The notes below the pieces were generated by a model. That model was not told the DNA's origin. It made no database searches and was given only the letters and a program-made list of their open reading frames with translations. A program made the translations under genes and the position numbers. Positions 28,908 through 43,062 of a stretch of DNA of 64,000 bases are shown piece after piece; the stretch's first letter is position 1, and every line of letters starts with the position of its first letter. The DNA lies in contig JAACJP010000008.1 in NCBI GenBank assembly GCA_013368375.1, positions 868,001 to 932,000 on the forward strand, given 5' to 3'. The stretch is from Tricholomella constricta (Eukaryota > Basidiomycota > Agaricomycetes > Agaricales > Lyophyllaceae).

Positions 28908-29847
28908 GATTGAAGCCTGTTTTGCGGGATGCGGGGAACACGCCGGAGGCCAAAACGAGGGAGCGGGGGAGTATAGACAACGGCAAATGTAGAAAACTGG
29001 TTAAGTATGTCGTTTCATTATATGACTGCAGACGAGGGGCGAATATAAATGACATGTGAAATGCAGTCTAAATTCTGGAAACACCGGATTCAGAGGGCAA
29101 CAGAAGCCGTCAGCCTCCGTTCCGGCAAATTTGCGAGAGCAGAAGTTCCAGGCTTCCAGCAAGCGGAACGGATGCCGAGCAGATAAAGCCGATGCGGCTC
29201 GGGTAAGGCTCATCCATCGTTCACGACCACCATGTCCCGCCTGTACGAAGAATTACTGTATTTTATGTCTCGGGCTGCGGAAAAGAGCCGGTGAAGAATT
29301 GACAAGAGTAGATTCTACAATTCCACCAGAGGAGCGAAATGCTCTTCTACCTTAAATACGAGTCAGTTTCCGTGCACACAATGTCATATGCACAGATACA
29401 CACAACCACGCACAGACAACTCATGAGTGCAAAGCATTGTCCTTCGTTGCAGGTTGTTTGAACGTCGACAAGGGCCGCCACGGTGAAGAAATGATCAAAG
29501 AGCCCACAATTAGAGGATTTGATTGAGAGTGGACTCTCAGTCCACCTTTACTTACAGCGACTTACAGTCATACCCTTCCTTGATCAGCTGTTAACGAACC
29601 TATCGTAGAGGACTGATGGTGGCTATTGCCGGCGAAATCAATGGACGCGCCTTCGCCAGGCCTCCGCCATCCTACAGAAAGACTTAGTATCGACGTGAGT
29701 GCAAGCCTTGCCACGTAGCGCGTAGCGAAGCGGTTAAAGGAGAGGCCGTATTGCGACAGTGTACGATGCTCTCGGAGATCGGGGTTGGATATTAGATGAA
29801 TTATAAGTGTTCGAAAGCGCTACGAGGTGTATGGAAGTCTAGATGCG
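28908..29847. other. intergenic, one doubtful ORF
   Basis: 940 bp between the carrier start and the TIM9 stop. A plus-strand frame of 99 codons at 29056-29355 contains a Cys-rich PACTKNYCILC segment, but it has no recognisable family and its position within the carrier's upstream region makes it doubtful. Confidence 0.4.
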
Positions 29848-30289
29848 TCATGACTGGTTCTGAGCAGCGTTCATGGCCTCTGCGAAGGTTGCATGTTTCA
29901 ATAAATACACGGAAGGAATAATGGAAATGATACGCACCGGCGTTTGACTCTGCAAATCGCGCACCCACCCGCTCAGAATGTTTGATGAATTTTTCGGTGC
30001 AGTTCATTATACATGTCTCCTGGATTTGGTGACAATGATGAACAATAGAAAGCAGACGGGAGGAAGGAAAACGTACCTCTTTCGTTGACAATGCCTTGCT
30101 GGTGAAGTCATTACAACACGAGTTGAAGCACTTTTCGACCAGGTTAGAGTACATTTTCAGGAAATCTTGCATCTAGTAGTTCTATTCAATGGCTGCTCCA
30201 CGACGGAGCTGACAAGGGCATACTTGTCTCTTCTCAATAATTTTGGTCATATGGGCCTGTTCGGCCGAGCTGAAGTTGGAGAAATCCAT
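29848..30289 (-). CDS. TIM9: TIM9, small Tim chaperone of the mitochondrial intermembrane space
   Basis: About 91 aa from four exons: [17 protein letters not shown]...[22 protein letters not shown]...[26 protein letters not shown]; and a short last exon MNAAQNQS ending at TGA 29848-29850. The twin C-x3-C motifs (CFNSC and CIMNC) form the two disulfides of small Tim proteins. YSNLVEKCF and the [10 protein letters not shown] helix mark it as Tim9 rather than Tim8, Tim10 or Tim13. Tim9 with Tim10 forms the hexamer that carries hydrophobic precursors to the TIM22 translocase, among them metabolite carriers such as the protein encoded just upstream at 27684-28907 (neighbourhood probably coincidental). 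The start at 30289 gives the family's usual N-terminal length. Confidence 0.93.
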
Positions 30290-30628
30290 GGTAGACGTAA
30301 AGGTGTGAGAGTGGTCGTGGCAGACGACGATGGTGGCAAATTTGGAAACGACAAAATTTGGTTCCGATCGAAGCCACGTGCAAGGATTTTTCCCGATTCT
30401 GACGCGCAACTTTTGCACACAAATTTTGATGCAACTCGAGTCATGTACGACTCAGCTATAAGACCAGAAAGTGACATTCACATTCTAGATCACATCCATC
30501 TTCGGCGCGTATTTTCGCCGCTCTCATCAACATTCTGACAAGAGTGAGGCAGTTCCCTGATCACCCGTGTCCTTCGATGTTGCTTAAAGAGCACTTTCGT
30601 TTCAGTGGTTGACCATCATAATCTCAAC
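30290..30628. promoter_or_regulatory. shared divergent promoter region of TIM9 and DAHP synthase
   Basis: 339 bp separate the two start codons, which point away from each other, so both promoters must lie here or overlap the genes. No specific factor site can be assigned by eye. Confidence 0.5.
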
Positions 30629-32014
<1,386 letters not shown>

Positions 32015-35000
32015 AAAGGTCGCGTGTTTGACCACCCTTGGTTTAATGCTGTCTGATATGTATATATTTGCTGCCAATTCATTGATGCTATGTTTATGCT
32101 TTTATGGCCAACGTTCGGTGACAGGCATGGTACGTTAGGCAAAGCCCAAAAATGCCGACTTTCAGCTCTTCTTTGAAGTTGGAATAATCTACACAAGAAT
32201 ACAAGAGAAGGCAGCGGTGATTAGTATCATTTATAAAGAAAAGGTGGGGTTTCGGTATTGATCGGTAGAGAGCGCGAGTCGTCGCAGGAACACGGCCTTC
32301 GCAACGAAGGTGCTTAGCGGATGAAAACACCATCACCATGACAAGCTTACTTACCACTTTGGAACGCTCAAGTGATGCTCTCCGTCTTCCCAGCCATTGT
32401 CTTCACAGTCTCTACTCCAATGCGAGCTGTCTTGATTTTTTTGTCGTTCCTCCACTCACGGCGTTCAGCACTTGCTCAGAGGATTTCTGACGATTGACCC
32501 CATTTCCAATGATGCTTTTCCAGCCACTGCAGCATGATGCAGTGGCGACGGATGATTGAGGTAATGCACAAGAAGGTCAAGAGGTCCTCCCAAAGGATAA
32601 TGCAGGTTTAATCCTCTTTCAAGGTTTACTTGGAATGTGGCGCCTAGGCTGGAGGTCTGTTACCTGTGGATGCGAGCTTGCCTGAGCTCTGATCGCCATT
32701 CGCCGATAATCAAAAAGAGATCGCTCATCATTTAGAATCAGACGAATTGAAGCTGTTTCCCCTGCCTCCACTTACCAGCCATCGATCATTGTCGTCGAGC
32801 CACAATTTAATTCTGTACGTGACATCGCTAGCCAGTCTATGGAAACGCAGAACTCTCATTGGCACACACATCAAAGTCTTCAGAAGGTACCGGACTCGGA
32901 GACCCTGGCTAGTATGTCCGTCTCCGGAAATCCAACCCAGAATGAGCTTAGCCCACTCCGAGCGCTCGTCAAATAAACCTTTGGGCTTCTGATGCTTTTG
33001 AAGAGTGAAAAGCTCAGGCGTTGTGCGAGTTCCCCGGAATGGGCGGCCTAGTTCGTAAGTTCACGCCATTCGGCGCCCAGATCTATGTATCAAAGAAATA
33101 CGATACGCATTCGACTCTGCAGGTCCACCATGAAAATTGAACTTCGGGTCATCAGGGTCTTGCAACCACTTGTAACATCCGCACACTTGGGGGTAAAAGA
33201 GACGTTAGCTAACTTAAAGTTAATGATGCCTATTACTCGTCCAGTCTCAGTCTGTTCGTCAGTCTATAGCTATAGTACTGTGCGAGTGAAAATATGAAGA
33301 GAAATATGATATAATTTTAGATAAGTAGAAAATCATCCAATCTGGGCGAGAATAGCGTTCCTGGCGTTCTGATGTCTTCGATGATTGGAACGTCTCTGGG
33401 TAGACGGAGCAGAGTTCGAACGTCTTCTCTAAGATGCGCGCCCCGTTCAAGCCGGCGTTCTCTGGTGCTGTTTTCATCGAGTTATGGCAAGGCTGTAGAG
33501 CGCAAGAGAGAAGTTCATCTTTCAGAAGTTTCGAAATGAGAAATGTCCTCTGTTAAGGTCGCGATTTCATATTGCCGGGGATTTTGACAAAGTCATTCAT
33601 AGCCCGATGGACCGGAGTGCTGATGATGGTCCGAAATGGTTCAATTCTGAAGTCCATACAGAGATACCGCCATTGCGAAACGAAGAAAATATTTTTCAAT
33701 GAGACACTGAGCAATCCGAGCGACGACGGCTTTTTTGATGCCACGGGAAGGGCGTCGCAAGTTTCGCCCCAAGACCTTGTAGAACACGAGGATATGGAAT
33801 AAAGAAGCATGGAATCATAGCCTGTAGGCTAACCTTCTGCATGATCATGTAGTCTGCCTCAGCGGTTAAATCGTCAGAATTCCAAGCATACATCCGGGAG
33901 ACAGGTGTCTTCGTATGTGGAGCGAGATATCTATAGGTCAAGGGCAGCTCGGCAAGATCCACCTCGACGTTTTCGAGCTTTGCTCAGTCTCGGATCCATA
34001 CGACTATCAGTATTATCTGGCGAGTTTTGAAGTATTGCTTCTGATATACTGAGGGTATTCAAGGCCGCCACCGCAGATGCGAAATTTGAGATACTATTCC
34101 AGCAACACGAGTCCGGTCATGAAGGCAGTCAAATCAGTTGGTCAAGGAGGAAATCCGGGTTTCCCGGCGTTCTTTCCTCTTGGGGAGAATATCAGCCGAC
34201 GTTTCGGGCATCGGAAGGTGCTTTGGAAACAGAGTTATCGTTACCGTCTTTGGCGGTCAGGCACCACATTACGATCTGTTATCCTCGGCTGGCGCCAGTT
34301 GGCGCCTCAATTCTCAATTCGAAGTGTCCGAGAATTTTGGACATTCAGCTGCCGGCGCCATGTACTGCGGGGAACGGAGAACATAGAAAGCCTGTGTATG
34401 AATCAAGCTTTCCCGGCTTGGAGACTGACGTCTTCCTTCTGCGAGAACCCTAGGATCGGCTCTAGGGAGCAAAAAAGAGTGACCGTGTCGCGAGGACAAA
34501 TGAAGGTAGCGACTCTGGAAACGTGGGCAAGACGGAGGATGAGACTAACCGCCCCCAACTAATACTATTCCATCTGATTCCAATTCAGCAAGTGGAAACA
34601 AGGTGGGTACCAATAATTGCGCGTCCGAGGATGTGATTATCAGCCTCAAAGGAGAGTAGCCTGCTGATTGAGTTCCGACAGCCCGAGTTAACCATATGGG
34701 GCGTAGGTGAATGTACTTCAATGAGGTGGCTTCCCGGCAGAATTCTTGCATAGAGATGACATGCCGACGATGACAACTCGAAACACGATATTTGTGAACA
34801 GAGAAACACGTGTAATTTTCAACAGTGTGCGCCGCGCTGCGAGTATGCAAGCCTTGGTTTAGCAAACTGTGCAGGACTGGGGCAAGCTCAAGGTCCCAAG
34901 GCCAGAGGAATGAGGCAGGCCGAGTCGACTCAGTGTTGATCCGAACGGCAGGGATTTGGGTCCGGCAAGGTTGTGTAATCGAATGTCGTCACGGTGAATA

Positions 35001-35163
35001 CTTTCTTAGATAACCGGAGTTTCACCACCTCCATCATGTCTGAGGTTAGTGAGGCGGGCCCCGATATACTTACACATGTCTACAGAACTATTATATCTGT
35101 AGCGCACATACCGGACCAGTCTTTTTCGAGAATTCCACCGTTCAGCAGTCCTGCTTGCTATCC
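32015..35163. other. 3.1-kb stretch without a firm gene; possible minus-strand exons near 33,560-34,110
   Basis: No known family is recognised on either strand. On the minus strand two pieces look protein-like: a stretch ending at a plausible splice donor (LPLTYRYLAPHTKTPVSRMY, then DYMIMQK just before GTTAGC near 33,835), and an open frame at 33810-33553 (SVSLKNIFFVSQWRYLCMDF). They could be exons of a divergent or decayed gene, perhaps F-box-like, but I cannot chain them convincingly. Near 34,170-34,390 a plus-strand frame (VTVFGGQAPHYDLLSSAG) is also open. The region may hold a rapidly evolving or broken gene. Confidence 0.35.
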
Positions 35164-38100
35164 ATGCCCGGCACTATCAAACGCATCGAGAGATGGACGA
35201 GGGGTCTCCGTTCGTCGCGTTCAGCTTCAAGCAGTCTCAGCGATGATATCGAGGACTTGACGCAAACTTCTGATCCTCCAACCATTTCCCGTCTTTACGG
35301 CGAAGCTGTCGAGTTCGAGAAAGTCCTCGTCAGCTCTGGTTGTATCAGCTGTCGATGCTCGCAGCGGGATGGTACCAACGGCTTCGCAGACTTAGTCGGC
35401 CATGACCTCAACCAATCCGAAAAAGTTGTCGCTGACCGGGCGGCTAGGCTCAGCGTCGCTCAGTTTCCGACTAACGACGAGCCTGACGACGACGACGACA
35501 AGAAGTTTACTAGTAATGATGAGTTTAACGCCGATAGACATCAAATACCTTCAAGTCCGGTCATCCATCGAGTCCAGGCTGACGACGGTGACCCTTGGAA
35601 ATTAGACCCGCTAAAAGTGGTCAACCTTCTTGTAGAGGAGTTCGGTCCACTGGCCGCAGATGACGAGGAGGAGAAGCTGGTTCTCGAAACCGACGGGTGC
35701 ATGATTCACGACGTGTTCATTGTGGTAGGATTTTCTCTACATCATCGCTTTGAATTGCGTTCACAATTTTAAAGGGTGTCATTCACGTCACGACGCATCG
35801 TATCGCATTCCATGCATCGCTCTTCGAAAGCCAGCCCGACCAGCCACCCGGGAAACGCGTCATCAAAACCGGTCCTGCTATCCTTCATCGAAAAGGATGG
35901 CGCACAAATCGTCGTGTATGGATGGAGCTGTCACATGACATGCTATGTGCCTACGCGTCGAGCAGGGACGAGGGGAGGATCCGCCCACTGTGTACCATAC
36001 TTTGTGAATGTCTTTCCCTTTCACGTACCCTGATAAAAATTAACAATCTACAGTCGCTTTCATTAACAAAGTGCAACCACCAGAACCGCGGCATCAGCGC
36101 TACATTCATGTTGAGTTGGGAATCAACTCCCAGAACATCGTCGACGTAGTCGAATTTGATACAGAAGAATCGGCGCGAGACTGGCGGAGAGAGATTAATG
36201 GTATGTGAATCTAGCAATCAACCAGGGTCCAGTATCTCACATTTCCCCAAAAAAGGTGCTCTTTTCCTGTACCGCCATCGACGGCGGGAGGCCCTTGATG
36301 CTTCTTCAGGGGAGTCATCCGGTATAAGACTCAGCCTCCCCCTCAACAGGATCGCCAAATTCCGGTTCGGGAGTTACCCAGAGTTTCCATCCATTGCCTC
36401 ACTTCTCGTTCGATCCACTCCATCCGAAGAGGTCACTGACGAGGATGGAAATTTGGAGCAAGAAACTATTCATCTCGGGACGATCAGGCCATATCGCGCA
36501 TGGACACATCTGGATAATTACATTTCCGCTGCCAACCGGCGACTACGGCCAAGATCACCAGACGAATTCCCCGTTTTCATTGACTTTGGACCTCTGACGT
36601 TTCATGCAACACCAGTCAAGATAAATCACAAGATCCTACGAAGTGAAGAGATGGCGATTAGAGGAGCATTGTCCCTGGACTCGGAGGAAAGTCAATTATG
36701 GAGTGAGTATTTCCTCGAATGGGACATCTTGAATGTCAATTAATGGGTCGTGGCGTATCTCTCGCGCAGTCACGAGGGCCAGGATATATCGCAATATCTC
36801 TTTTGCTGGTTATCTCGTTCTTTCGCAGCATTTCGTCTGCTTCTGGAGTAAATCATTTACCCCCAGTGACGTCAAGTATCGCATCCCAGTCCTCAAACTT
36901 CAATCAGCCAAACCCTTTCACATTCCTTTCTGTCGGCTTTACGGTATAACTTTCGACATCAAAGGAAAATCACCTCTTAAACTCGTTTTCCGGAACTTGA
37001 AAATGCGCGACGAAGCCAGCGAGAGGATATCTGCTGTTCTCAACACGGTTCAGCTCACTTTACCCTCCACAGACACCCCAGAGTCCTCTCGCACTCCTTC
37101 GGCCCCGCCGACGCCATCCAAATCATCCACCGGATCACGAACACCACGATCACCCAAACGCAGCGCCACAGGAGTCCTTGCACCCCTCTCGCGCTCTCTC
37201 GCCGCAGCGGTGGCAGTGGGAATTCCTACTGCCGTTGAACTTACAATGCCCAAAGCCATCAACTTGCCGAGAGAGATCCTGTCTGGCTTGCCTCCGATGC
37301 ATTTCGTGTGTCTGACGATTGGCTCGCGCGGCGATGTACAGCCATATATTGCCCTCGGCCTCGGTCTGAAGAAGGAAGGGCACCGAGTAACCATCGTCAC
37401 GCACGAGGAATACAGGGATTGGATACAAGACTTCGATATTGGGCATCGAACGGCTGGTGGGGATCCGGGAGCTTTGATGAAGCTTAGCGTTGATAACAAG
37501 GTGCGTACTGAGCTAGTCCATCATGTTTAAGCACCCTGAGGATCGTCTGGTTTCGCAGATGTTCTCTCCCGACTTCTTCAGGGAGAGTCTAACTAATGTG
37601 GGTTGTACTTCTCCATCATCTATAGATATCGCTAAATTTCGACTCAGTTCCGGCCATGGCTGGACCAACGTGAGTGCCTCACTACATCGAATGATTTTCT
37701 CTGAATATGAGTTCTTTTTTAGTACTCTTGGACGCTTGGGACGCGTGTCGTGACGCAGACGTATTGCTTGAAAGCCCATCCGCCATGGCGGGCGTGCATA
37801 TCGCTGAAGCTCTCAGTGCGCCTATTTTTTATCGATCCAATACCTGAAACTCATTTGGACCTACAGATATCCCTTATTTCAGAACATTTACAATGCCTTG
37901 GACCAAGTCAGTCGATTCATCGCTCAGAAGGGCGACATAGTGATCTTATATTCATTCAGGACGACGGAGTTCCCACATGCATTTTTAAGCCCGCCTGTAG
38001 AGTCACCTACGTTTAACAGCGCATCGTAAGTCTTCTTATTGAAGACACTTTCCCATTATTCAAAAGCTAATCATCCACTGTTCAAGGTACGTGTTGTTCA

Positions 38101-39273
38101 GGTATAATATCAAGTTGCAAGCGCATTCTGGGACTCATTTTTCGAACAGTAATGTTTTATGGACGGCCACATCTGGGCAGATCAACAAGTGGAGGCGGAA
38201 TGTCCTGAAGCTTCCGAACACCGATATGGGGCATCTTGCGCAGTCAAAGATCATCACGATCTATAATTTCTCTCAGGTTGGTCCTACTCTTTCGATGAAC
38301 GACTGTATTGAGATGTCGGATAATAGGCAGTTGTTCCAAAACCTTTGGATTGGGGTGACACCACCATCATCTCGGGATAGTCAGTGCCTTTTCATTCTCA
38401 CCTTCGCTATCCCCTTATGCTGCCCTCTAGTTGGTTCCTCGACAAGCCAGATCTAAATTGGGCACCACCGCAAGATCTACTTGACTGGATGGACAAGGCG
38501 CGCAAAGACGGAAAGCCCATAGTATATATAGGTTTTGGCAGCATAACCGTACCGCACCCGAACCGCGTCACCTCACGTTTAGTCAAGGCCGTACTTCAAA
38601 GTCAGTCCATTTCTCCTCATCCGTCTCTGTACCCCATTAAAACTAGGCTTCAGGCGATGTGCGCGCGGTGATCTGCAAAGGTTGGTCCTCGCGGATGAAG
38701 GATGACGAGAAGGAGTCGGACGTCGTGATTCCACCCGAGTGCTACGTGATCGATAAGATTCCACACGACTGGCTGTTCCCTAAAATTGACGCGGCCCTTC
38801 ACCACGGCGGGGCGGGTACGACGGGCGCAAGTCTGCGTGCTGGGATACCAACTCTAATCAAACCTTGGTTCGGCGACCAGTTCTTCTGGAGCGCACGCGT
38901 ACAGAGGCTCGGGGTTTGTCACCGCTATAACTTTACACCATGAAGTGTCGATCTAACTTATCTGGTAGGCGGGGCTGAGGGTGCTTAGCATGCGAGTTTC
39001 GGACTTGACTCATGCTCTAACTAAAGCCACGACAAGTCCGTGAGTACTTTGCCAACCTATTTCTGCGGTTCTGCAGCACTGACGCCTTTTTCAAGTGCCA
39101 TGAAGGCGAAAGCCGCCGCTGTCGGTGAAAGGATTCGAGCTGTGCGTTATCTCAACTTTCGTTTTGATCAAATTGCTAACGGGTCTTATCAGGAGGACGG
39201 CGTACATACTGCCATCCACACGATCTACACATACCTCCCGCGCGCGGCCCGCAATCGTACCGCTCTTGATTAA
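35164..39273 (+). CDS. sterol 3-beta-glucosyltransferase (ATG26/UGT80 type, GRAM-PH-GRAM-GT)
   Basis: UDP-glucose:sterol glucosyltransferase, making steryl glucosides at membranes; homologues include yeast/Pichia Atg26. Start [15 protein letters not shown] at 35164, stop TAA at 39273, well over 1,000 aa from about 14-16 exons. Order: basic/Ser-rich N-terminus and acidic linker (EPDDDDDKK); GRAM domain ([23 protein letters not shown]); PH domain ([20 protein letters not shown] to [12 protein letters not shown]); second GRAM-like region ([36 protein letters not shown]); Pro/Ser linker; GT-B fold starting [20 protein letters not shown], then [41 protein letters not shown], and the donor-binding signature [17 protein letters not shown] with PWFGDQFFW. 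Introns rejoin the conserved blocks without loss of frame, so the gene looks intact. GRAM and PH modules of this family bind phosphoinositides. Confidence 0.93.
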
Positions 39274-40055
39274 AGGGAATATCTTGCACTGTGGGTTCCG
39301 GTTCCGGTACTTTTCTCTACTAATAACTTCTCACTGTCTTCACATCCATCACTTCTCATTCATCCCCATATACATCATCAGCTCTAACCAAATCTTCTTC
39401 GCCGTTTGATACGGGATCTGTATAATTGTACACTATACTTCTCACATCACTTTAAAACTTAATACTTAGGGAATCCTTTGTCCTATGGCGGGGTCTTATG
39501 CTACTCCCATGCTTCTAATGCAGTAATCTATCGTGACTATGGGAAAGGGCCATCAAGGTGTCTGTCTATCTGGAACCCAGCTACCAACTCATGGCAATGA
39601 GCAACGATACAATACGATGGCCTTCATCGTGACATAACGAGGCGACTCTCGGACTGCACCTTCTGCTTCTTAAAAGTGCGCCCGAGTTAGGCTTTCGTGC
39701 CTCGCCATGATTCGGGCGGCTTTCGATATGGGTAGGGATTTTCGTAGGAATGGTATGTTGTTATCTCACATTTCATTGCCTTCCATTGCCCTCTTGACCT
39801 TCCGTCTCCTCTCTCGTTGCCTGGTTTTTCCTGTGTGCAAGGCTACAATATACTTGTATCTTGATAAGCAGTAATTTCCCATGTCAATTCTGTATGTGTT
39901 CCGAGTAAATTACACAGTGTCAAGTGCAACTTCCATAAGTATCGAAGCTCATGATCTTTTTTACCCAAGTTGACATTCAAATCCTCCACTCCGTTTCGAA
40001 TCGACAGCGAAACAGGGTCGTAGTGACATCCCGATCGCGTCCGAAAGATCAGTTA
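39274..40055. other. intergenic, no gene recognised
   Basis: 780 bp between the convergent 3' ends of the glucosyltransferase and the secreted-protein gene. No open frame of note, and no repeat or RNA gene recognised. Confidence 0.5.
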
Positions 40056-41043
40056 CTAAATTCCGTCCTCTAGTTCGATGGACCTAACATTTACTTTCTT
40101 GAGGTCGTTGGGGTCGGTTCCTGATTGTGGGTGTGGAACACGAAGTCAGTAATGCGACAAAACCATGAAATTACGAGACATGAGGTTCCTTACCACACTT
40201 TGTTTCATGCACTTGATAGCGAGGGGGAGAGCCGTCTGGGACAAGCTTCGTCACTTTCGCACCTGTATACCACTGTATATTCAAACATGATTAAGGATCA
40301 CATCTTCGCATATCAGCTTCGAGCGCCTGGCGGCGCACACTCACCTCATAATGACCTTTCACTCGTTTTCCGTAATTGACTTGGACATTTCCTGTTTGCG
40401 AGTGAAACTTGGTTCCAGCGGTGAAAACAGCCTGTCGTCCGGGCGGAATCAGGTATGTGATTGTCTTTGAAATTGTTTGACTCTTTGTATCTGTGGTGGA
40501 CATGCCGCCGCCAATCGAGATGCCTGCAAAGCTGACACCTAGATTTGCTTCCACGGTTGTCGATGACGAAACTGATGAGGAACCGCCAAGCGATACCCTT
40601 ACGGGAGTAGTCCCACCGGCACAACTTTATTGTCAATCAGTCGACGTGCTGAACAGCGAGAACAAGACTGCTAACTTGAGCTGAGGACTACCGAGGTTTG
40701 TGTATATGATCTTGTCAGGATTGTTCTTAATATTGATCTATATAAGGTTCAGCATTATTCTGGACACATGATAAGAGGACAGTGGAATCACCAATGTACA
40801 TCTGTCTGCGCGTCGAACGTTGGGAGAGCCTATGAGCTTGTGTGAGTACAAGGATTGAGGTAAGTCGATTGAGAATTTACCCTGGGCACCAGGACATGAT
40901 AGGAATAGATCTTTGTCTCCGACGCTCTCCCCTCGAGGAAGGAAGTGGGTATTATTTCTGGTATCGATTTGACCATCAACAGGATGCCATACAGGTGCCG
41001 CCTGGGCAAGAAGGGGAAGGATAGCAAGAAAAATGGCCAGCAT
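40056..41043 (-). CDS. small secreted protein, beta-rich, unknown function
   Basis: Start ATG at 41043 gives a classical signal peptide (MLAIFLAILPLLAQAAP, cleavage likely after AQA). After it come a polar region (NNTHFLPRGESVGDKD) and a cysteine. The middle exon limits (about 40,640-40,790) are uncertain. The downstream exons are clear: VRVSLGGSSSVSSST, EANLGVSFAGISIGGGMS, ITYLIPPGRQAVFTAG, TGNVQVNYGKRVKGHYE, then after an intron WYTGAKVTKLVPDGSPPRY, then after another intron TDPNDLKKVNVRSIELEDGI and TAG at 40056-40058. The alternating Ser/Thr/Val pattern suggests an extended beta-sheet protein; remote likeness to aerolysin-type or other beta-sandwich folds is possible but unproven. No enzyme motif. 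It would be exported, and a role outside the cell is inferred only from the signal peptide. Confidence 0.7.
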
Positions 41044-43062
41044 GATCTCGAGATAAGGCAAGGCTCAACGACCTGCGATTGAGTGGGTTGCCATTAGTCA
41101 CCCCTACGATCTTATATTGCTATAGAGCAGGATTACGTTGGTATGCTGTGCATTTCCCCCGAAGTCGCGACAAAGAATACGACGGCCGGGTAAGCATAAT
41201 GGGGAAAACATCGATCTGACAGGTTTGAGCTGTATTGCTAAAGGATCTATCAGAAACGAAAGCAACTATGCGCTTAACGTTGAAACTCACGATACGAATG
41301 ATCCGACAGCAGATAAAAATAGACCGTAGAGCGTGAGGAGAACCGGATTACACGATTTTGATAGAAATGGTACAGGAGCAGAATGCGCCAGAACGTTCAT
41401 CAGCTCACCTAGCAGTGAAGTAGGAGGAATGCAATCATGATTGGGCGAAAATTCATTCCCAGTGAACTGATGCAATACACTTGAATGGGTGGCGAGAACA
41501 CCGTGGTTTGGTACCATAATCCCGCCGCTTAGCGAGACAGAGGACTCGCGCCATCAAAGAAGATATACTGGCTCTGGAGAGTTAATGCCGAGACCTGTGG
41601 ACTCGATCGGCAGAACGCAAGGAAACCCAGGGTTCTTGGTCGTGGGGAGGCATCACTGGATAAAGTGTATACCTGCCAAAGAGTCAATAATGTTACCACG
41701 CAGGGAGGACTCCGCAGCCTTTGTTCCACGTCAGCCCCTGAAGCACCTGTTGTTCATTGGATCCGTGAATGGTGGCGCTGACAATATTGACACGTTGATC
41801 GACATCTCTTATCTCGACTCTCGACGAGGTATTACACTTTACACTACGGAGGAAAGACTGATTGTGTCTATCTAGGAGAGACGATAGCATTCCCAACAAC
41901 GCTGATGGATCAACTCTGGGGTTATACAACCCATCAGTATCACCGAAAATGCAGGTCGTTCAATCAAGTTTATCGTGTTTTTCGCGAGACCATGTTCCTT
42001 CATTGCACTTCTCGCTGTGCTTTATTCTTCCCCTTCTTTCTTGGGCGATGCACCTCACATGATGTCCAACCTTGTTCCGGGGAACAGTACTGCTCTTCTC
42101 CATCGAGACGTCTCAGAGCAAGGCTTATTGACTTTAACTTACCCGAGCGCTGCAGATGCCGAAATTTGCGTTCACTGTTGTCGCGGACGCAAACAACTGG
42201 ATCCACCAAGCTTGACGTTCATGGGAGTTGTCGCACCGCATCCTAGTGAGGCTGCTCAATTGATTCGTTCAAGAAGGGGCGACGGACTTCCAAGAGCTGT
42301 CAATGGGCGTATGAGCTCGTCGGGGCTCATGACAACTGTAATCTGGGTAAAAAGGGACTGTTCTGAAATCGTGCCAGAGCACCAAATTTACCAAAGTACA
42401 CTGGGAAGCACGTTGATTGGGCGAGCTTGTCATTGTCTATGCAGTATGGGCTCAAGGAAAATACGCAGATACAAACCCGCAGCATCAAGCAAGAAGGTCT
42501 CTCTGTACGAGCGGCTTGACGGAAAGGCATAGTACCGGTAGTGACACTAGAATGGACTCCATGGATGGTGGTCAAAGCTTGGACAAGGAGCGGAAGAGCA
42601 GCGAGGACTCAGAGATTGGCCGGCATAATTTCTGGAGACCTGCATTTTAGTAGATACAATGGCGAGTAAGTTGTCAAGACTCAGGTGAGAGATGTCGTTA
42701 CACTTCTGTCGAACACTGTGACAGTTGAGGCAGCCCAAGGCGCCGAGTAAGCACATTCAGTGCCAAGAGCCCATTTCGAGACAATAAACTCTTGTTTACA
42801 TTCAGTTCGTAGCCTAGGGAAGGTACAGAAGTCGCGAGAAATGAGCAGCGATAAGATTCGAGCTCAAAGTATTGGTGTCACGAAGGGGTTGTAACAAATG
42901 TCGCAGAAGACAATGAGGAGAGATAAATAAACCAAGGTGACACCGATAGATACACAGCAAAACATTTCGGAAGCCAAGCGCGATATTCCTTCCAATATTG
43001 CGATGGAGTAGAGAGAGGGTTGGGAATATATGGTATATATAGACGGTATCGGGTGTGCAAGG
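41044..43062. other. 2-kb region without a supported gene
   Basis: Several short frames on both strands. The longest, 41975-42532 plus, begins with a signal-peptide-like stretch (FIALLAVLYSSPSFLG) but lacks an in-frame ATG there; it may be decayed coding sequence. Upstream part contains the promoter of the secreted-protein gene. Confidence 0.4.

Noticed and set aside
29056..29355. 99-codon plus-strand ORF with a Cys cluster
   Set aside because: No homologous family, position in the upstream region of the carrier gene, and an equally open frame on the other strand.
41975..42532. Plus-strand frame beginning with a signal-peptide-like sequence
   Set aside because: There is no in-frame ATG at the start, the first in-frame Met lies past the hydrophobic stretch, and no splice donor from an upstream ATG fits.
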